Shown: piece by piece, positions 34,569-44,946 of the stretch
How positions within the stretch are numbered: the stretch's first letter is position 1
Layout: every line of letters starts with the position of its first letter
DNA from: Thermoplasma acidophilum DSM 1728
Lineage (GTDB): Archaea; Thermoplasmatota; Thermoplasmata; Thermoplasmatales; Thermoplasmataceae
DNA: 64,000 nucleotides
Assembly: GCF_000195915.1 (NCBI RefSeq)
Contig: NC_002578.1
Coordinates: 1,297,644 to 1,361,643, forward strand
Reading direction: 5' to 3'
Notes under the pieces: generated by a model
Told to the model about the DNA's origin: nothing
Databases searched by the model: none
Seen by the model: only the letters and a program-made list of their open reading frames with translations
Translations under genes and position numbers: made by a program

Positions 34569-36131
34569 ATGAATGATACGGAGAATCTGAAGGTGGATTC
34601 GGCTCTAAGGCTTCATGGAGATGTCGGCACCTGGGGTGCAATAGCAGAGGAGATCTCGGCTATGGCGCCGGCGTGCGATACGGTAGCGTTCATGACCTCG
34701 GCGGCCATGTTCGCCTTCGTGTTAACACCGCTTGCTTTTCTAATAGCCACGCTGACCATGTACCTTGAGGTCAATACGCTGTACCACCTGTCAAAGCACC
34801 ATGCCAGTGCTGGTGGTTACTATGGATATATTTCAACGGCGCTTGGTTCGAAGAGCGCCATATTGTCCGGTTTTCTTTATGTGCTTTACCAAGGAGTCAG
34901 CACGGCGGCAATACCGGTATACGTTGCAGGAATACTTCTTCCGGGCGTAGTGCAGTACTTCTTCCACTTCACCCTTCCTGTGTGGATATGGCTGCCCTTT
35001 GTCTCCGTATTCATCATTGCCCCAATAGTTCTTGCTATTGCGGGCATAAGACCGCAGATGAAGTATGTCAGGTATGCCGCAGCTTATGAAGTGGCCTTCC
35101 TAGCCATACTGGGAATCATAATAATAATCCATGCGCCGGATAACACGCTGAAGGTCTTTGATCCGTTCGCATGGCCCTCATATGATGCTCAATTTAGACC
35201 CTACGGTGGTCCGTTCGCAGGGCTTGGGCTTGGAATGATCTTTGGCCTCACGAGTTTCATTGGATATGGCGGATCTGCACCGCTTGGAGAAGAGGTCAGG
35301 GTTAAGAGTTCAATAACAAGATCGCTTGTTCTCGGCCTCCTGATTGTTGGCGCAGTGCTGACGGAGGTGGCATACGCACTTACCGTAGGGTGGGGCATAA
35401 ACGATATGTCTTCGTTCGCTACCGCGGAAATTCCAGGAGTTATAGTGGCAACCCTATATGCAGGCATAATTGGTGGCTTGCTCCTATCTCTGACAGCCTT
35501 TAACTCGGCATTCTCTGATGCTGTTGCAATGCAGGCAAATGCCGGAAGGGTATACTTTTCAATGGCCAGAGATCGCGTTATACCTTCAGTTTTTGCAAAG
35601 ATCAGTAAGAGATTCGGAACTCCTTACATCTCGCTCATTTTCATAGCCGGCATTTCGGTACTGATGAGCCTTCTTGTTCCCTTCCTAGTGGAAGTTGCCA
35701 TGGGCTATGGCCCTCTGTTTCTTATAACAGGGCATAGCATACAGAACATAGATGGCGTGCTTGAGAACTCATTCGATCTGCTCTCCACCATGGCCCTTGT
35801 CGGCCTCATATCTGTGCACCTGATGCTGAACACCAGTGTCATGACACTCTTCAAAAGACTCAAGGAAAAGCATTATGGGCTTCATAAATTAACCCATCCG
35901 TTTGAACATTACGTTTTGCCAGCAATAGCAACTGCCGTGTTCATCTTCGTCCTCTATGAATCGATAGTCCCACCTGTATTTCCCATAACGCAGGCCGTGG
36001 TTGCTGTGGCAGTTTACATAGTGTTCATGGCTATATACATCATATGGCTCTCCGGAAGGCATCCGGACATAATGAAGGCTGCTGGAAGACGGGTGAATCT
36101 AATAACCGAAGAGGAAATAAATGGAAAATAG
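34569..36131 (+). CDS. APC-superfamily permease
   Basis: The protein has 520 residues with about 12-14 membrane segments. The first membrane segment carries EEISAMAPACDTVAFMTSAAMFAFVLTPLAFLIA, and GLTSFIGYGGSAPLGEEVR is the APC segment corresponding to the sixth-seventh helices and the conserved E-E-x-K/R loop. TAFNSAFSDAVAMQANAGRVYFSMARDRVIP matches the family region after the eighth helix. The substrate is not visible. The setting between ThiE and ThiD suggests a thiamine precursor or a related compound, but amino acid uptake is equally possible. The next gene begins before its stop. Confidence 0.8.
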   Translation: MNDTENLKVDSALRLHGDVGTWGAIAEEISAMAPACDTVAFMTSAAMFAFVLTPLAFLIATLTMYLEVNTLYHLSKHHASAGGYYGYISTALGSKSAILSGFLYVLYQGVSTAAIPVYVAGILLPGVVQYFFHFTLPVWIWLPFVSVFIIAPIVLAIAGIRPQMKYVRYAAAYEVAFLAILGIIIIIHAPDNTLKVFDPFAWPSYDAQFRPYGGPFAGLGLGMIFGLTSFIGYGGSAPLGEEVRVKSSITRSLVLGLLIVGAVLTEVAYALTVGWGINDMSSFATAEIPGVIVATLYAGIIGGLLLSLTAFNSAFSDAVAMQANAGRVYFSMARDRVIPSVFAKISKRFGTPYISLIFIAGISVLMSLLVPFLVEVAMGYGPLFLITGHSIQNIDGVLENSFDLLSTMALVGLISVHLMLNTSVMTLFKRLKEKHYGLHKLTHPFEHYVLPAIATAVFIFVLYESIVPPVFPITQAVVAVAVYIVFMAIYIIWLSGRHPDIMKAAGRRVNLITEEEINGK

Positions 36132-37767
36132 AGAGATCCTGCTAGAAGTCAAGGATCTGAATTTTTCATACGAAAATTTTTCATTGAAAGACATCAATAT
36201 GACCGTAGAGAAGGGCCAGGTGGCTGGCATACTCGGGATAACGGGGTGTGGTAAAACTACTCTGCTAAAGCTGCTTTACAATGGCCTGAAAAATGGCGAT
36301 AGGAGACTGATCTGGAAAGGCGGCAATTATGTTGATGCGATCGGCAGGGCCAGGCCGAATGCTGTCTACGTTCCTCAATCCGCTCCAGACTCGCTTGATC
36401 CTGTATATAGCGTTATCGACCAGATAAGAAAGGTGATGCAGGCAAGAAGCGTCGATTTTGATCAGGATCTTCTCGAAAAAATAATGAGCGAAATAGGCAG
36501 AAGCCCAGACATGCTGAAGAAAAAACCGCAGGCACTAAGCCAGGGAGAACGGCACATAGCCGTCGTTATAATGGCATTGATGATCCGCCCAAGCCTGATA
36601 ATGATGGATGAGCCCACAACATCGTTGGACGCCATAGAAACGCTTGACCTTCTTGGTATTATAAGGAGATTTTCCGTGCAATATGGTATATCCTTTATCA
36701 TATCAGGAACTTCGCCCGAGGTCATAACATACGCTTCTGATTTCGTACATGTGATGTATTGCGGCACGTTTGTTGAGAGTTCACAAACAGAAGATTTGAT
36801 TAGCAATCCTCTGCATCCATATACAAGAATGATAATGAAAATGCGGCCATCCATCAGAACAAAAGATCTGGTATTGGATCGCTTCATATACGATTGCAAC
36901 GATTATGGATGCCCTTTCTTAAATTATTGTGAGTATGCACGTGACGAATGCAGATCGCAGGTATCTATCCGAAGGTATAATGACAGGGCAGGTCAGGTGC
37001 GTTCTTTGGCAGAAATAATGCTTTCGGCAAAACATGTGTACAAGACCTATTTGGAAAAAGTGTCGATATTCAAATGGCACGAGAATAAGGTAATAGAGGA
37101 CTTTTCCTATGACTTCCTCTCTGGAACAAGGTACGGTATAATCGGAGTCTCAGGATCTGGTAAGACCACCCTTGCCAGCATACTGGCAGGTTATGACAGA
37201 CCGGATTCTGGAAGCATAATCTACTCTAAGCATCCATCCGATGGATCCAGCATTCGCGTTAGAAACGTTTTCCAGGACACGTATAGATTCCTGAATCCCG
37301 TAAACACGCTGGAGTGGTACGAGAAAAACATTTCGGCCATTTCGCCAGATCCTAAACTCATTGACAAGATTCTTGATGCTGTCGGATTGCCGCTGGAAAG
37401 GTTCGGATCCCTGTATATCGATCAACTCTCCGGCGGCCAGCGCCAGAGATTAGCCTTCGCAATGGTTTTATCCCAGCTTCCGGACGTTCTCATACTGGAT
37501 GAACCATTTTCTATGATAGATCCTCCTAATGCAATGGTCCTGTTTTCCCTGATCAGAAAGTATCTAGATAAAAGCACCGTGATATACATCGATCACAATA
37601 TTGACCGGGTCGCATACCTGTGCGATCACATCATTGCATTTGATAAAGGCCGGATAGTTGAGGAAGATGATGTAAAGAAAATCTTTGAAACCCAGAAAAC
37701 AGAATACGTGGAAAAATTAATATGGGCATCGGAAAAAATATCATCACGCATGAAACGGCAACCCTAA
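36121..37767 (+). CDS. Fused double ABC ATPase (oligopeptide-type, DppD-DppF-like)
   Basis: The protein has 548 residues with two nucleotide-binding domains. Domain 1 (about 1-290): Walker A GITGCGKTT at 39-47, a degenerate signature LSQGERH near 139, and Walker B LIMMDEP. After it comes HPYTRMIMKMRPSI and a cysteine cluster CNDYGCPFLNYCEYARDEC, as in oligopeptide/dipeptide ATPases. Domain 2 (about 300-545): Walker A GVSGSGKTT at 342-350, a full signature LSGGQRQR near 436, and Walker B VLILDEP. No ABC membrane or binding protein gene is adjacent. The gene is coupled to an APC permease, which should not need ATPases. The last four bases overlap the convergent thiD stop. Confidence 0.85.
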   Translation: MENREILLEVKDLNFSYENFSLKDINMTVEKGQVAGILGITGCGKTTLLKLLYNGLKNGDRRLIWKGGNYVDAIGRARPNAVYVPQSAPDSLDPVYSVIDQIRKVMQARSVDFDQDLLEKIMSEIGRSPDMLKKKPQALSQGERHIAVVIMALMIRPSLIMMDEPTTSLDAIETLDLLGIIRRFSVQYGISFIISGTSPEVITYASDFVHVMYCGTFVESSQTEDLISNPLHPYTRMIMKMRPSIRTKDLVLDRFIYDCNDYGCPFLNYCEYARDECRSQVSIRRYNDRAGQVRSLAEIMLSAKHVYKTYLEKVSIFKWHENKVIEDFSYDFLSGTRYGIIGVSGSGKTTLASILAGYDRPDSGSIIYSKHPSDGSSIRVRNVFQDTYRFLNPVNTLEWYEKNISAISPDPKLIDKILDAVGLPLERFGSLYIDQLSGGQRQRLAFAMVLSQLPDVLILDEPFSMIDPPNAMVLFSLIRKYLDKSTVIYIDHNIDRVAYLCDHIIAFDKGRIVEEDDVKKIFETQKTEYVEKLIWASEKISSRMKRQP

Positions 37768-38555
37768 ATCTGCCCGTACTGCCACCAGTGACATAGCGAT
37801 CCGTATCCCTTCCCGGTTGTAAATGAATTTTTTATAGCTCCCTCCACATATTCCTTGGCAAGCCTCACTGACTCTGATTCGCTGTGGCCTCTTATCATGT
37901 ATGAAACTATAGCGGAAGACAAGGTATCTCCCGTTCCATGGGTATTCTTAGTATTTATCCTGGAACCGGGAAACTCATGGAACGAACTGCCATCATAGAG
38001 GACGTCTATGGGTGAGGATTCGAGATGCCCACCCTTTATCAGGATATGCGAACCTGTTTCATCATAGAGCTTTTCTGCAGCAGAATGCATATCTTCAATG
38101 TTTCTTATCTTTATACCCGATAGTATCTCGGCCTCCGGCACGTTTGGCGTAACCATGGTTGAGATGGGAAGAAGCTTTTCCTTAAGCGTCTCTATGGCGT
38201 CCTCCTTCAGTAGCCTTGCGTTGCTCTTGGACACCATGACTGGATCAACAACTATCACCGGAACGCCGAATTCGGTAAACTCTCTTGCAACAACGCTGAT
38301 GATATCCGATGAGAAGAGCATACCAGTTTTGGAGCCATCCACCTTGATGTCTTTCGCAACGGTCTCAAACTGAAGCTTCACGAAATCAGGCGGTACAGGA
38401 AGTATGCCGGATACTTCATAGGAATTCTGCGCAGTGAGCGCAACTATAACGGACATCCCGAAAACGGATAAAGCATTGAACGTCTTCAGATCCGCCTGTA
38501 TGCCTGCACCGCCACCACTGTCCGATCCAGCCACCGTAAGCGCATGGGGTACCAT
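37764..38555 (-). CDS. thiD: Hydroxymethylpyrimidine (phosphate) kinase (ThiD)
   Basis: The enzyme phosphorylates HMP and HMP-P for thiamine synthesis. The protein has 263 residues of the ribokinase-like fold: GSDSGGGAGIQADLKTF (10-26), VVDPVMVSKSNA, MVTPNVPEAEIL, and the catalytic region NTKNTHGTGDTLSSAI (about 220-235; the aspartate is in GTGD). The length fits a single kinase domain; the ThiN extension found in some archaea is absent. It faces the ABC gene and forms the right end of the thi block. Confidence 0.93.
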   Translation of the reverse strand: MVPHALTVAGSDSGGGAGIQADLKTFNALSVFGMSVIVALTAQNSYEVSGILPVPPDFVKLQFETVAKDIKVDGSKTGMLFSSDIISVVAREFTEFGVPVIVVDPVMVSKSNARLLKEDAIETLKEKLLPISTMVTPNVPEAEILSGIKIRNIEDMHSAAEKLYDETGSHILIKGGHLESSPIDVLYDGSSFHEFPGSRINTKNTHGTGDTLSSAIVSYMIRGHSESESVRLAKEYVEGAIKNSFTTGKGYGSLCHWWQYGQI

Positions 38556-38669
38556 AAATCGATCAGTACAGCATCGCGTAAAAAGTTTCAGCTAAGGTGT
38601 TCCCTGTTTCGAAAAAACGAAGATATATAAATTGTATATAATGAAGATTCCTTCCAGGAAATGCCAATA

Positions 38670-39350
38670 TCACCTTAGCTGGCCCATAACATGAGCTACA
38701 GTTTCCGGGCTCATGTCTGTGACGAGAAGCGGTATGTTTTCTATATCCGCAAGTTTTATTGCCAGCTCATCCACGTTATCAGGCTGTATGTAAACTACCG
38801 CCGCTGGCTTCAGAGGGTGCACACGTATAGCTATCATTGGGCTTCTTCCAAATTTGACATCCGTGAAAAATATTGCCCTCTCTGACGACCACCCATAGAG
38901 CCTGCTGTATTCATAATAAGAAAATGCAAGTATTGCCTTTACTCCATCCACTATAGTGTATCCTCTTATGTCCCTGTCTATGGAAACGTGAGATACATTG
39001 GTTCCGTTTATGGCTTTTATGGCCCTTTCCAATGGAACATCCCTGTCATAATCCTTTATATCTATCAGTGCCTCAGAAGGAACACCGCTCTTGTACTTCT
39101 TTATTATATAGCCCCCTCTCCTCTCATCTATCGTGATCAACGCATCCACGATCTTTCTCACCGAGGCTATGCTTGGAAATTTTCTCCTGCCTGTCTCGTA
39201 GTCGCTTATAACTGACGGAGACTGATGCAAAAAGTTGGATAATTCATGCTGGGATATTTTGAACTCTTCACGCCATTTTCTTATGGTCTCTGCTGGAGAA
39301 TCTGAAAGGGTTATTTCACCGGCTATCTTCTCCCTCAATTCTATATCCAT
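38670..39350 (-). CDS. HTH transcription regulator (XRE-type HTH plus sensor-like domain)
   Basis: From the ATG at 39350 the protein has 226 residues. The HTH is at about 18-75: ETIRKWREEFKISQHELSNFLHQSPSVISDYETGRRKFPS is a classic XRE helix-turn-helix. The rest (about 90-226) is an alpha/beta domain with IRGYTIVDGVKAILAF and AVVYIQPDNVDELAIKLADIENIPLLV. This matches the archaeal regulators of the COG1709 type. It is not clearly ThiR (HTH-ThiN). A TATA-like box (TCTATATAC) centred at 39375 is 25 nt before 39350 and argues against the longer start at 39428. It lies next to thiD and could regulate the thi block. Confidence 0.75.
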   Translation of the reverse strand: MDIELREKIAGEITLSDSPAETIRKWREEFKISQHELSNFLHQSPSVISDYETGRRKFPSIASVRKIVDALITIDERRGGYIIKKYKSGVPSEALIDIKDYDRDVPLERAIKAINGTNVSHVSIDRDIRGYTIVDGVKAILAFSYYEYSRLYGWSSERAIFFTDVKFGRSPMIAIRVHPLKPAAVVYIQPDNVDELAIKLADIENIPLLVTDMSPETVAHVMGQLR

Positions 39351-40200
39351 GATCATGAAAATGCCAGGTTGTATATAGAATTGCCGAATTACCATTCGAC
39401 AATCAGTGAATATACCATGCTCAATCAATAGTATTCTTGGTTTTTAGTGTATTTCTCATATTTTATATTTTTATTCTCATTGCTGATATTATAGGGCAGT
39501 TGGGCGCTTGTAGGAAGAAGTAAACTCCTCTAATTCAAGTGTGAAATACGCTGGTTTCCCCGATAAAGAAGTCTATAGCTATGGTTATTAGCTATGGGAA
39601 CTGATCACAGCTACTAGGGTGAAATTGAATCTAGATAAAGGATAAAAGGAACTTCCCGGAAATATTTTTTGCAGCTGCAGATCCGTCTGCAGTTACCTCC
39701 AATCCCAAGGGAAGGTACTATATCACACAAAAAAATCCAGAGAAATCTTCCCTGAATCATCTTGATACCGCAAACACGCTTATGGAACTGAAGAAAGAAC
39801 GCATGGATGCAAGAGATAGATCCATAGCTTGTGTGGATGCCTTTACGCTCTTTAGGTAAAGCGTTCAGGAAGTTATTCGGAAAAGTACGGATAAGGCAAG
39901 ACAGCTTGCACGGTATACATACAGAGACTGTCCTATGAATCAGCAAGAAGCCCCAGATGCTTCGGCTGAGGGATGGCTCACAAAAATTCGAGGCATTGCA
40001 AATGTGGAGAGTATCCTTACCAGCAAAGCTTAGAAGAAGAATCAATGATATTCTATCCGACGTCATGATTTGCACAAAGCGATTAAAATGGAAATTCAGT
40101 AGCCATCAATTTAATAAATTCAGATGAGTTCTTGATGATGGTCCATTGCCCCAAATGATCAAGTAATAATGGCTTTAAAGATGCTTCAAGGCCAATGACA
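39351..40200. other. Gene-poor region of about 850 bp
   Basis: No intact gene is convincing here. It contains the promoter of the regulator (39351-39380), a short direct repeat TAGCTATGG near 39573 and 39587, a possible decayed reading frame (39635-40033), and the promoter of the tRNA-binding protein near 40172-40183. A minus-strand frame at 39614-40075 looks like a shadow. Confidence 0.5.
39635..40033 (+). pseudogene. Possible decayed gene with one in-frame stop
   Basis: On the plus strand the frame from 39635 is open for 74 codons, meets TAA at 39857-39859, then continues open for 57 more codons to TAG at 40031. The first part reads like a real protein (KGRYYITQKNPEKSSLNHL, then NTLMELKKERMDARDRS). 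No start or ribosome site is evident and I recognise no family. A transposase or other mobile-gene remnant is possible, given its place in a gene-poor stretch, but nothing proves it. Confidence 0.3.
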
Positions 40201-40234
40201 AAAGATTAAAATGAACAATAAATTAAGGAGCGCA

Positions 40235-40558
40235 ATGGAGATAGATATCAATTATTTCAGACAGCTTGATATAAGGGCGGTTAAGGTCGTTTCTGCTGAA
40301 AAGGTGGAAAAATCCAGGAGTCTGCTCAGGTTGATTGTGGATCTGGGAGGCGAGCAGAAGCAGATAATATCCAGCATAGCTGATTACTATAATCCATCCG
40401 ATCTTGTTGGAAAAACCATAATAATACTCAACAACCTGAAACCTGCAAAGTTCATGGGCCTTGAAAGCCAGGGCATGCTCCTCGCCGTTGACAACGAAGA
40501 TGGCGTTAAATTACTGACGGTTGACGGCGAAGTTAAGCCAGGATCGAGGGTATCTTGA
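40235..40558 (+). CDS. tRNA-binding OB-fold protein (MetRS beta/Trbp111-like)
   Basis: From the ATG at 40235 the protein has 107 residues with an EMAPII/Trbp111-type OB fold: DIRAVKVVSAEKVEKSRSLLRLIVDLG, then GKTIIILNNLKPAKFMGLESQGMLLA, the conserved signature. It probably binds tRNA structure, as a stand-alone subunit of methionyl-tRNA synthetase. GGAG lies four bases before this ATG; an earlier ATG at 40211 is in frame and close to the TATA-like box, so an eight-residue extension is possible. The stop overlaps the RfcL start. Confidence 0.85.
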   Translation: MEIDINYFRQLDIRAVKVVSAEKVEKSRSLLRLIVDLGGEQKQIISSIADYYNPSDLVGKTIIILNNLKPAKFMGLESQGMLLAVDNEDGVKLLTVDGEVKPGSRVS

Positions 40559-41811
40559 TGTCCTGGGCCGACAAATACAGACCGAAGAACATTGACGATG
40601 TAATTTTAAATTCTGAAATAAGAAAGCAGATAACGGAATGGATAGAGTCCTGGAAGGAAGGTATACCAAAGAAGAGATCACTCATACTTTACGGATCGCA
40701 GGGCACAGGCAAAACCACAACGGCGTATGCTATCGCCGGAACATTCGGCGTTCCAGTAGTTGAAATGAACGCCTCTGACCAGAGAAATAGGGACAGCATG
40801 AGAGGTACCGCGCTTATGGCCTCTCTCTACGGTGATCTTTTCGTCGAATCTGCGAAAAGACCATCAAAAGTGATACTCATAGATGAAGCTGACAATATGT
40901 TTGAGAGAGGCGGAGATACCGGAGGAATATACGAGCTTTCTAAGATAATAAAGAACTCGGCTAACCCCATAGTCATAACCATGAACGATATCTTCGAATT
41001 CAGAAAGAAAAACTATGCCTCTGACGTCATATCGGCTTCACTGACCATAGAGATGAAGCAATATGGACGGAAGCTGGATAAGAATTACAATGAGTTTCGC
41101 AGAAATATAAAGGCAAGGTTGATCTTCATACTCAAGAACGAGGGTTACACGCTTCCAGATCAGGTTGTGGATCGGATAATAGATAGAAATATGCCCGATA
41201 TACGCAGCATGATAAATGATCTGGAAGCCTCCGCCGTGTCTGGCACCAACATAAGCGATCAGAGCTCCAGAGATGTACCTGAGATCGTATACTACATGGT
41301 CGATAAGGCCTTCAAGAGGAATTACGATGATACCTTAAGATCAATTTACGGATCAGACATAGATGATTCTTACTACGTAAGCTGGATAGATGAGAATCTG
41401 CCATTGAAGACCGTTGATCTTCAGGATCTGGTATCAGCCTATGAGGTTATATCATATGCAGATCATATACTGTGGGCAATGGAGCGCAGAAGGCATTACG
41501 AGCTTATGGCTTTCCCCATGGAGATCGCCGGAGGCGTAGCGTATTACATTGAGAACATGAAGCACGAATATGTAAAGTATCAGAGCCCATCCTACATAAG
41601 CCAGATGTCAAAAACGAAGGAAAAGAGGCATGCGATGATGTCTCTCGCTCTGAAAATCGGCCTTCTGATTCACATGGGTGCGCAGCGGACCTCGGAAGAT
41701 CTGTGGTTTTACAGCCTACTGTACCAGCATAACGAGAAATTGAGAACTTTCTTTGAAGAAAAGCTCAATCTAACTCAGGGCGAGGAGAACGTCCTTACCA
41801 GGAGCGAATGA
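40558..41811 (+). CDS. rfcL: Replication factor C large subunit
   Basis: The clamp loader large subunit places PCNA on primed DNA. The protein has 417 residues from ATG: WADKYRPKNIDDVI box, Walker A YGSQGTGKTTT (45-55), Walker B LIDEAD (107-112), and a long C-terminal collar domain. Relative to many RfcL it lacks a long charged C-terminal PIP-like tail. The TTG just before the ATG is less likely. The small subunit gene is not in the window. Confidence 0.92.
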   Translation: MSWADKYRPKNIDDVILNSEIRKQITEWIESWKEGIPKKRSLILYGSQGTGKTTTAYAIAGTFGVPVVEMNASDQRNRDSMRGTALMASLYGDLFVESAKRPSKVILIDEADNMFERGGDTGGIYELSKIIKNSANPIVITMNDIFEFRKKNYASDVISASLTIEMKQYGRKLDKNYNEFRRNIKARLIFILKNEGYTLPDQVVDRIIDRNMPDIRSMINDLEASAVSGTNISDQSSRDVPEIVYYMVDKAFKRNYDDTLRSIYGSDIDDSYYVSWIDENLPLKTVDLQDLVSAYEVISYADHILWAMERRRHYELMAFPMEIAGGVAYYIENMKHEYVKYQSPSYISQMSKTKEKRHAMMSLALKIGLLIHMGAQRTSEDLWFYSLLYQHNEKLRTFFEEKLNLTQGEENVLTRSE

Positions 41812-41893
41812 CCCTGAACAATCGATGAAAGGTAGATCATGAGCAAACTTATATAACGCTGGATTGATTAGGGGTAAAGTCAAGGGGAATTCA

Positions 41894-42487
41894 ATGTCAT
41901 CCAGTGGCTTATATCAGGCAGTTCGTGAAGAGTGGAAAAGCTTAAAGAAAAGCGAGATCTATGATCTAGTTAAGAAAAGGATGATAGAATGGAGGCATGG
42001 CCCTTCCATAGTTAGGCTTGAACATCCTACCCGCATAGACAGGGCAAGAGCTCTCGGTTTTAAGAGCAAGGACGGTTTCATAGTGGTGAGATCCCGCGTC
42101 AGGCGTGGAGGAAGCAACAGAGAGAAGATAATGGGCGGGAGGAGGCCAAGGAGAATGGCCTACAACAAGCTCACAAGGAAGAAGAGCCTAAAGTTAATAG
42201 CCGAGGAGAGAGCAGCGGATAAATATCCAAATATGGAGGTTCTAAATTCGTATTATGTTGGCGAAGACGGCCTCTACAAATACTTTGAAGTCATACTCGT
42301 AGACAGATCCCACCCGAATATATTCAACGATCCGCACATCTCATGGATATCTGAACCTCAGAATACCGGCAGAGTCTATAGAGGTCTAACATCTGCTGGT
42401 TATAAGGTCAGAGGCCTGAGAACCGGCAGGAAGGGTTCCAGCAAGAGCAGGCCATCAATAAGGTCAAACGGCAGGCTTAGAAGATAA
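41894..42487 (+). CDS. rpl15e: Ribosomal protein L15e
   Basis: The protein has 197 residues (eL15). It begins [19 protein letters not shown], and the core is [24 protein letters not shown], the usual eL15 signature. A TATA-like CTTATATAA centred near 41851 gives a transcript start near 41877, so the upstream TTG at 41864 would not be transcribed. AAGGGGAATTCA precedes the ATG at 41894. Confidence 0.93.
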
Positions 42488-42498
42488 GCACCAATTTT

Positions 42499-42580
42499 TG
42501 CCGCGGTGGCCCAGCGGTACGGCGCCAGCCTTGAGAGCTGGTTCCCTTGTGGATCGGGAGTTCGAATCTCCCCCGCGGCG
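42499..42580 (+). tRNA. tRNA-Ser(TGA)
   Basis: The acceptor GCCGCGG/CCGCGGC, anticodon stem CCAGC/GCTGG with loop CTTGAGA giving anticodon TGA, a long variable arm (TTCCCTTGTGGATC) typical of class II serine tRNA, and T arm GTTCGAATC are all clear. The discriminator is G and CCA is not encoded. It starts 11 bases after the L15e stop. Confidence 0.94.
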
Positions 42581-42692
42581 CCTTTCGAATCATCTTATTT
42601 TTTGAACTTATTCTCTAAAATAGGATTATCCTGTAATCTCTGATCCGCTTCAGATTTAAAGTTAACAGTTCGGCTTTACTTGAAAATTATAA

Positions 42693-44072
42693 TTATATTT
42701 GTGTTGTCGTATCGTAATCCTTTGACACCTCTTCGAGGCTCTTGCCTGCAGCTTCAGGTATCATGAAGATCATTATTATGGAAAGAACCGCTATCATGGC
42801 GTAGGCCAGTACCATGGCAGATAAGCCAAATTTTGAAAGCAATATCGGAAAAGCTGTGAGGCCTACAGCATCGGCTGTTCGATCAATACCAACAGTTATT
42901 CCCTGTGAGGTGCCCCTGACTTTTGTTGGCGTTATCTCCGGCGTAACCATCGCCCCGCCTATTATCGATGCCGGCCCTGTGGCTGAAAACAGGTAGTTCA
43001 TTATGTAGAAGAAGAATCCCAGTATCGCAGCCTTTCCTATGAGGCCTGCCGGTGTGATATCGGAAGCAAGGCCTGCAAATATGGATGCCTTTGCAAGGAG
43101 AAGCGAATACATTAAGAGCCAGACGAAAACTCCAGCATATCCAACCACTATGAGCTTACGCCTTCCAACCCGGTCTATGAGAAGTGCAGATATTATCGCG
43201 CCGGGTATGCCAGCAAATAATTCCGCATAATATGTGAAGGTTATCGGGGTTAGGCCAAGGTTGTATGCTATCGTTATCGGTCCGTAGATGGCGAATGTAG
43301 TGGAGTACATGTCATAGAGTATCCACAGAACGGCGGATACGGTTATCATGAGAATCGAGGCACGCAGCCTAGATATGAACGGTTTTCGATCTATGTCCAC
43401 GTTAACGGCTGATCCGATCTCGGTTTCTATCTTGGATAGTTCCGTAGAATTGCCCCTAACCCTGGCTTCGAACCTCGGCGTTTCAGGTATTTTTCTCCTC
43501 AGATATATAACAAGCAGAGCTGGCACGCCTCCAAAAGCGAGGACAACATGCCAAACTGCACTAGACGGCAAATATAGGAGAGATATCTGATCCACGAATG
43601 CTACGAGCATGGCTCCAAAGGCAGCCATTATTGGGAATGTCATTATCATCAGTTTACCCCTGTCCCTGGTGTCTGCATTCTCTGCCATTATAACCGGCGA
43701 AAGAACGTAGTCCCCACCTATTCCGAATCCCAGAATCGACCTGAATATAACAAGCTCATAGAAGTTTACAGTGAATAATTGAAGGAACGAACCGAGGGCT
43801 ATGAATGCAAGGTCTATCCCATACATTGGCTTTCGCCCTATTCTGTCCGCGATGAAGCCAAAGAGGAAGGCTCCGGCCGCCGCGCCCATAAAGGATGCTG
43901 AAGTCATCAAAGAATCCTGAAGTGGAGAAAGATCCAGTGAAGCAGATACGAGATAGTATACAAGCGATATAGCGTAAAGATTGTAAGAATCTGAGAATAT
44001 ACCTATGCCGCTGACTATGACGCTCTTTATCTGAAAGAACGTTATTCTGCGTGAATCTAAGCCCTCAAACAT
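42693..44072 (-). CDS. MFS transporter (sugar/metabolite porter type)
   Basis: The protein has 459 residues with 12 expected membrane segments. FLFGFIADRIGRKPMYGIDL is the first-half MFS motif A (loop 2-3), RSILGFGIGGDYVLSPVIMAE is the fourth-fifth helix motif, and LIDRVGRRKLIVVGY is the second-half motif A, of the sugar/metabolite porter kind. The substrate is not visible. A TATA-like box lies about 25 nt before the ATG at 44072 and a perfect palindrome lies just upstream of it (44107-44118). A TTG one codon earlier is possible. Confidence 0.82.
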   Translation of the reverse strand: MFEGLDSRRITFFQIKSVIVSGIGIFSDSYNLYAISLVYYLVSASLDLSPLQDSLMTSASFMGAAAGAFLFGFIADRIGRKPMYGIDLAFIALGSFLQLFTVNFYELVIFRSILGFGIGGDYVLSPVIMAENADTRDRGKLMIMTFPIMAAFGAMLVAFVDQISLLYLPSSAVWHVVLAFGGVPALLVIYLRRKIPETPRFEARVRGNSTELSKIETEIGSAVNVDIDRKPFISRLRASILMITVSAVLWILYDMYSTTFAIYGPITIAYNLGLTPITFTYYAELFAGIPGAIISALLIDRVGRRKLIVVGYAGVFVWLLMYSLLLAKASIFAGLASDITPAGLIGKAAILGFFFYIMNYLFSATGPASIIGGAMVTPEITPTKVRGTSQGITVGIDRTADAVGLTAFPILLSKFGLSAMVLAYAMIAVLSIIMIFMIPEAAGKSLEEVSKDYDTTTQI

Positions 44073-44106
44073 CAAAATATGATGTCTAAGCCATATAAAA
44101 ATATTT

Positions 44107-44909
<803 letters not shown>

Positions 44910-44946
44910 TGTGATATATTTTTATTTTTAAAGGAATTCACCAAGT

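Noticed and set aside
39614-40075. 153-codon minus-strand frame in the gene-poor region
   Set aside because: It has many Cys, Ser, Phe and Ile residues, no recognisable domain, no ribosome site or promoter, and covers the more protein-like plus-strand frame.
41864-41893. Longer L15e start at 41864
   Set aside because: It lies upstream of the predicted transcription start.
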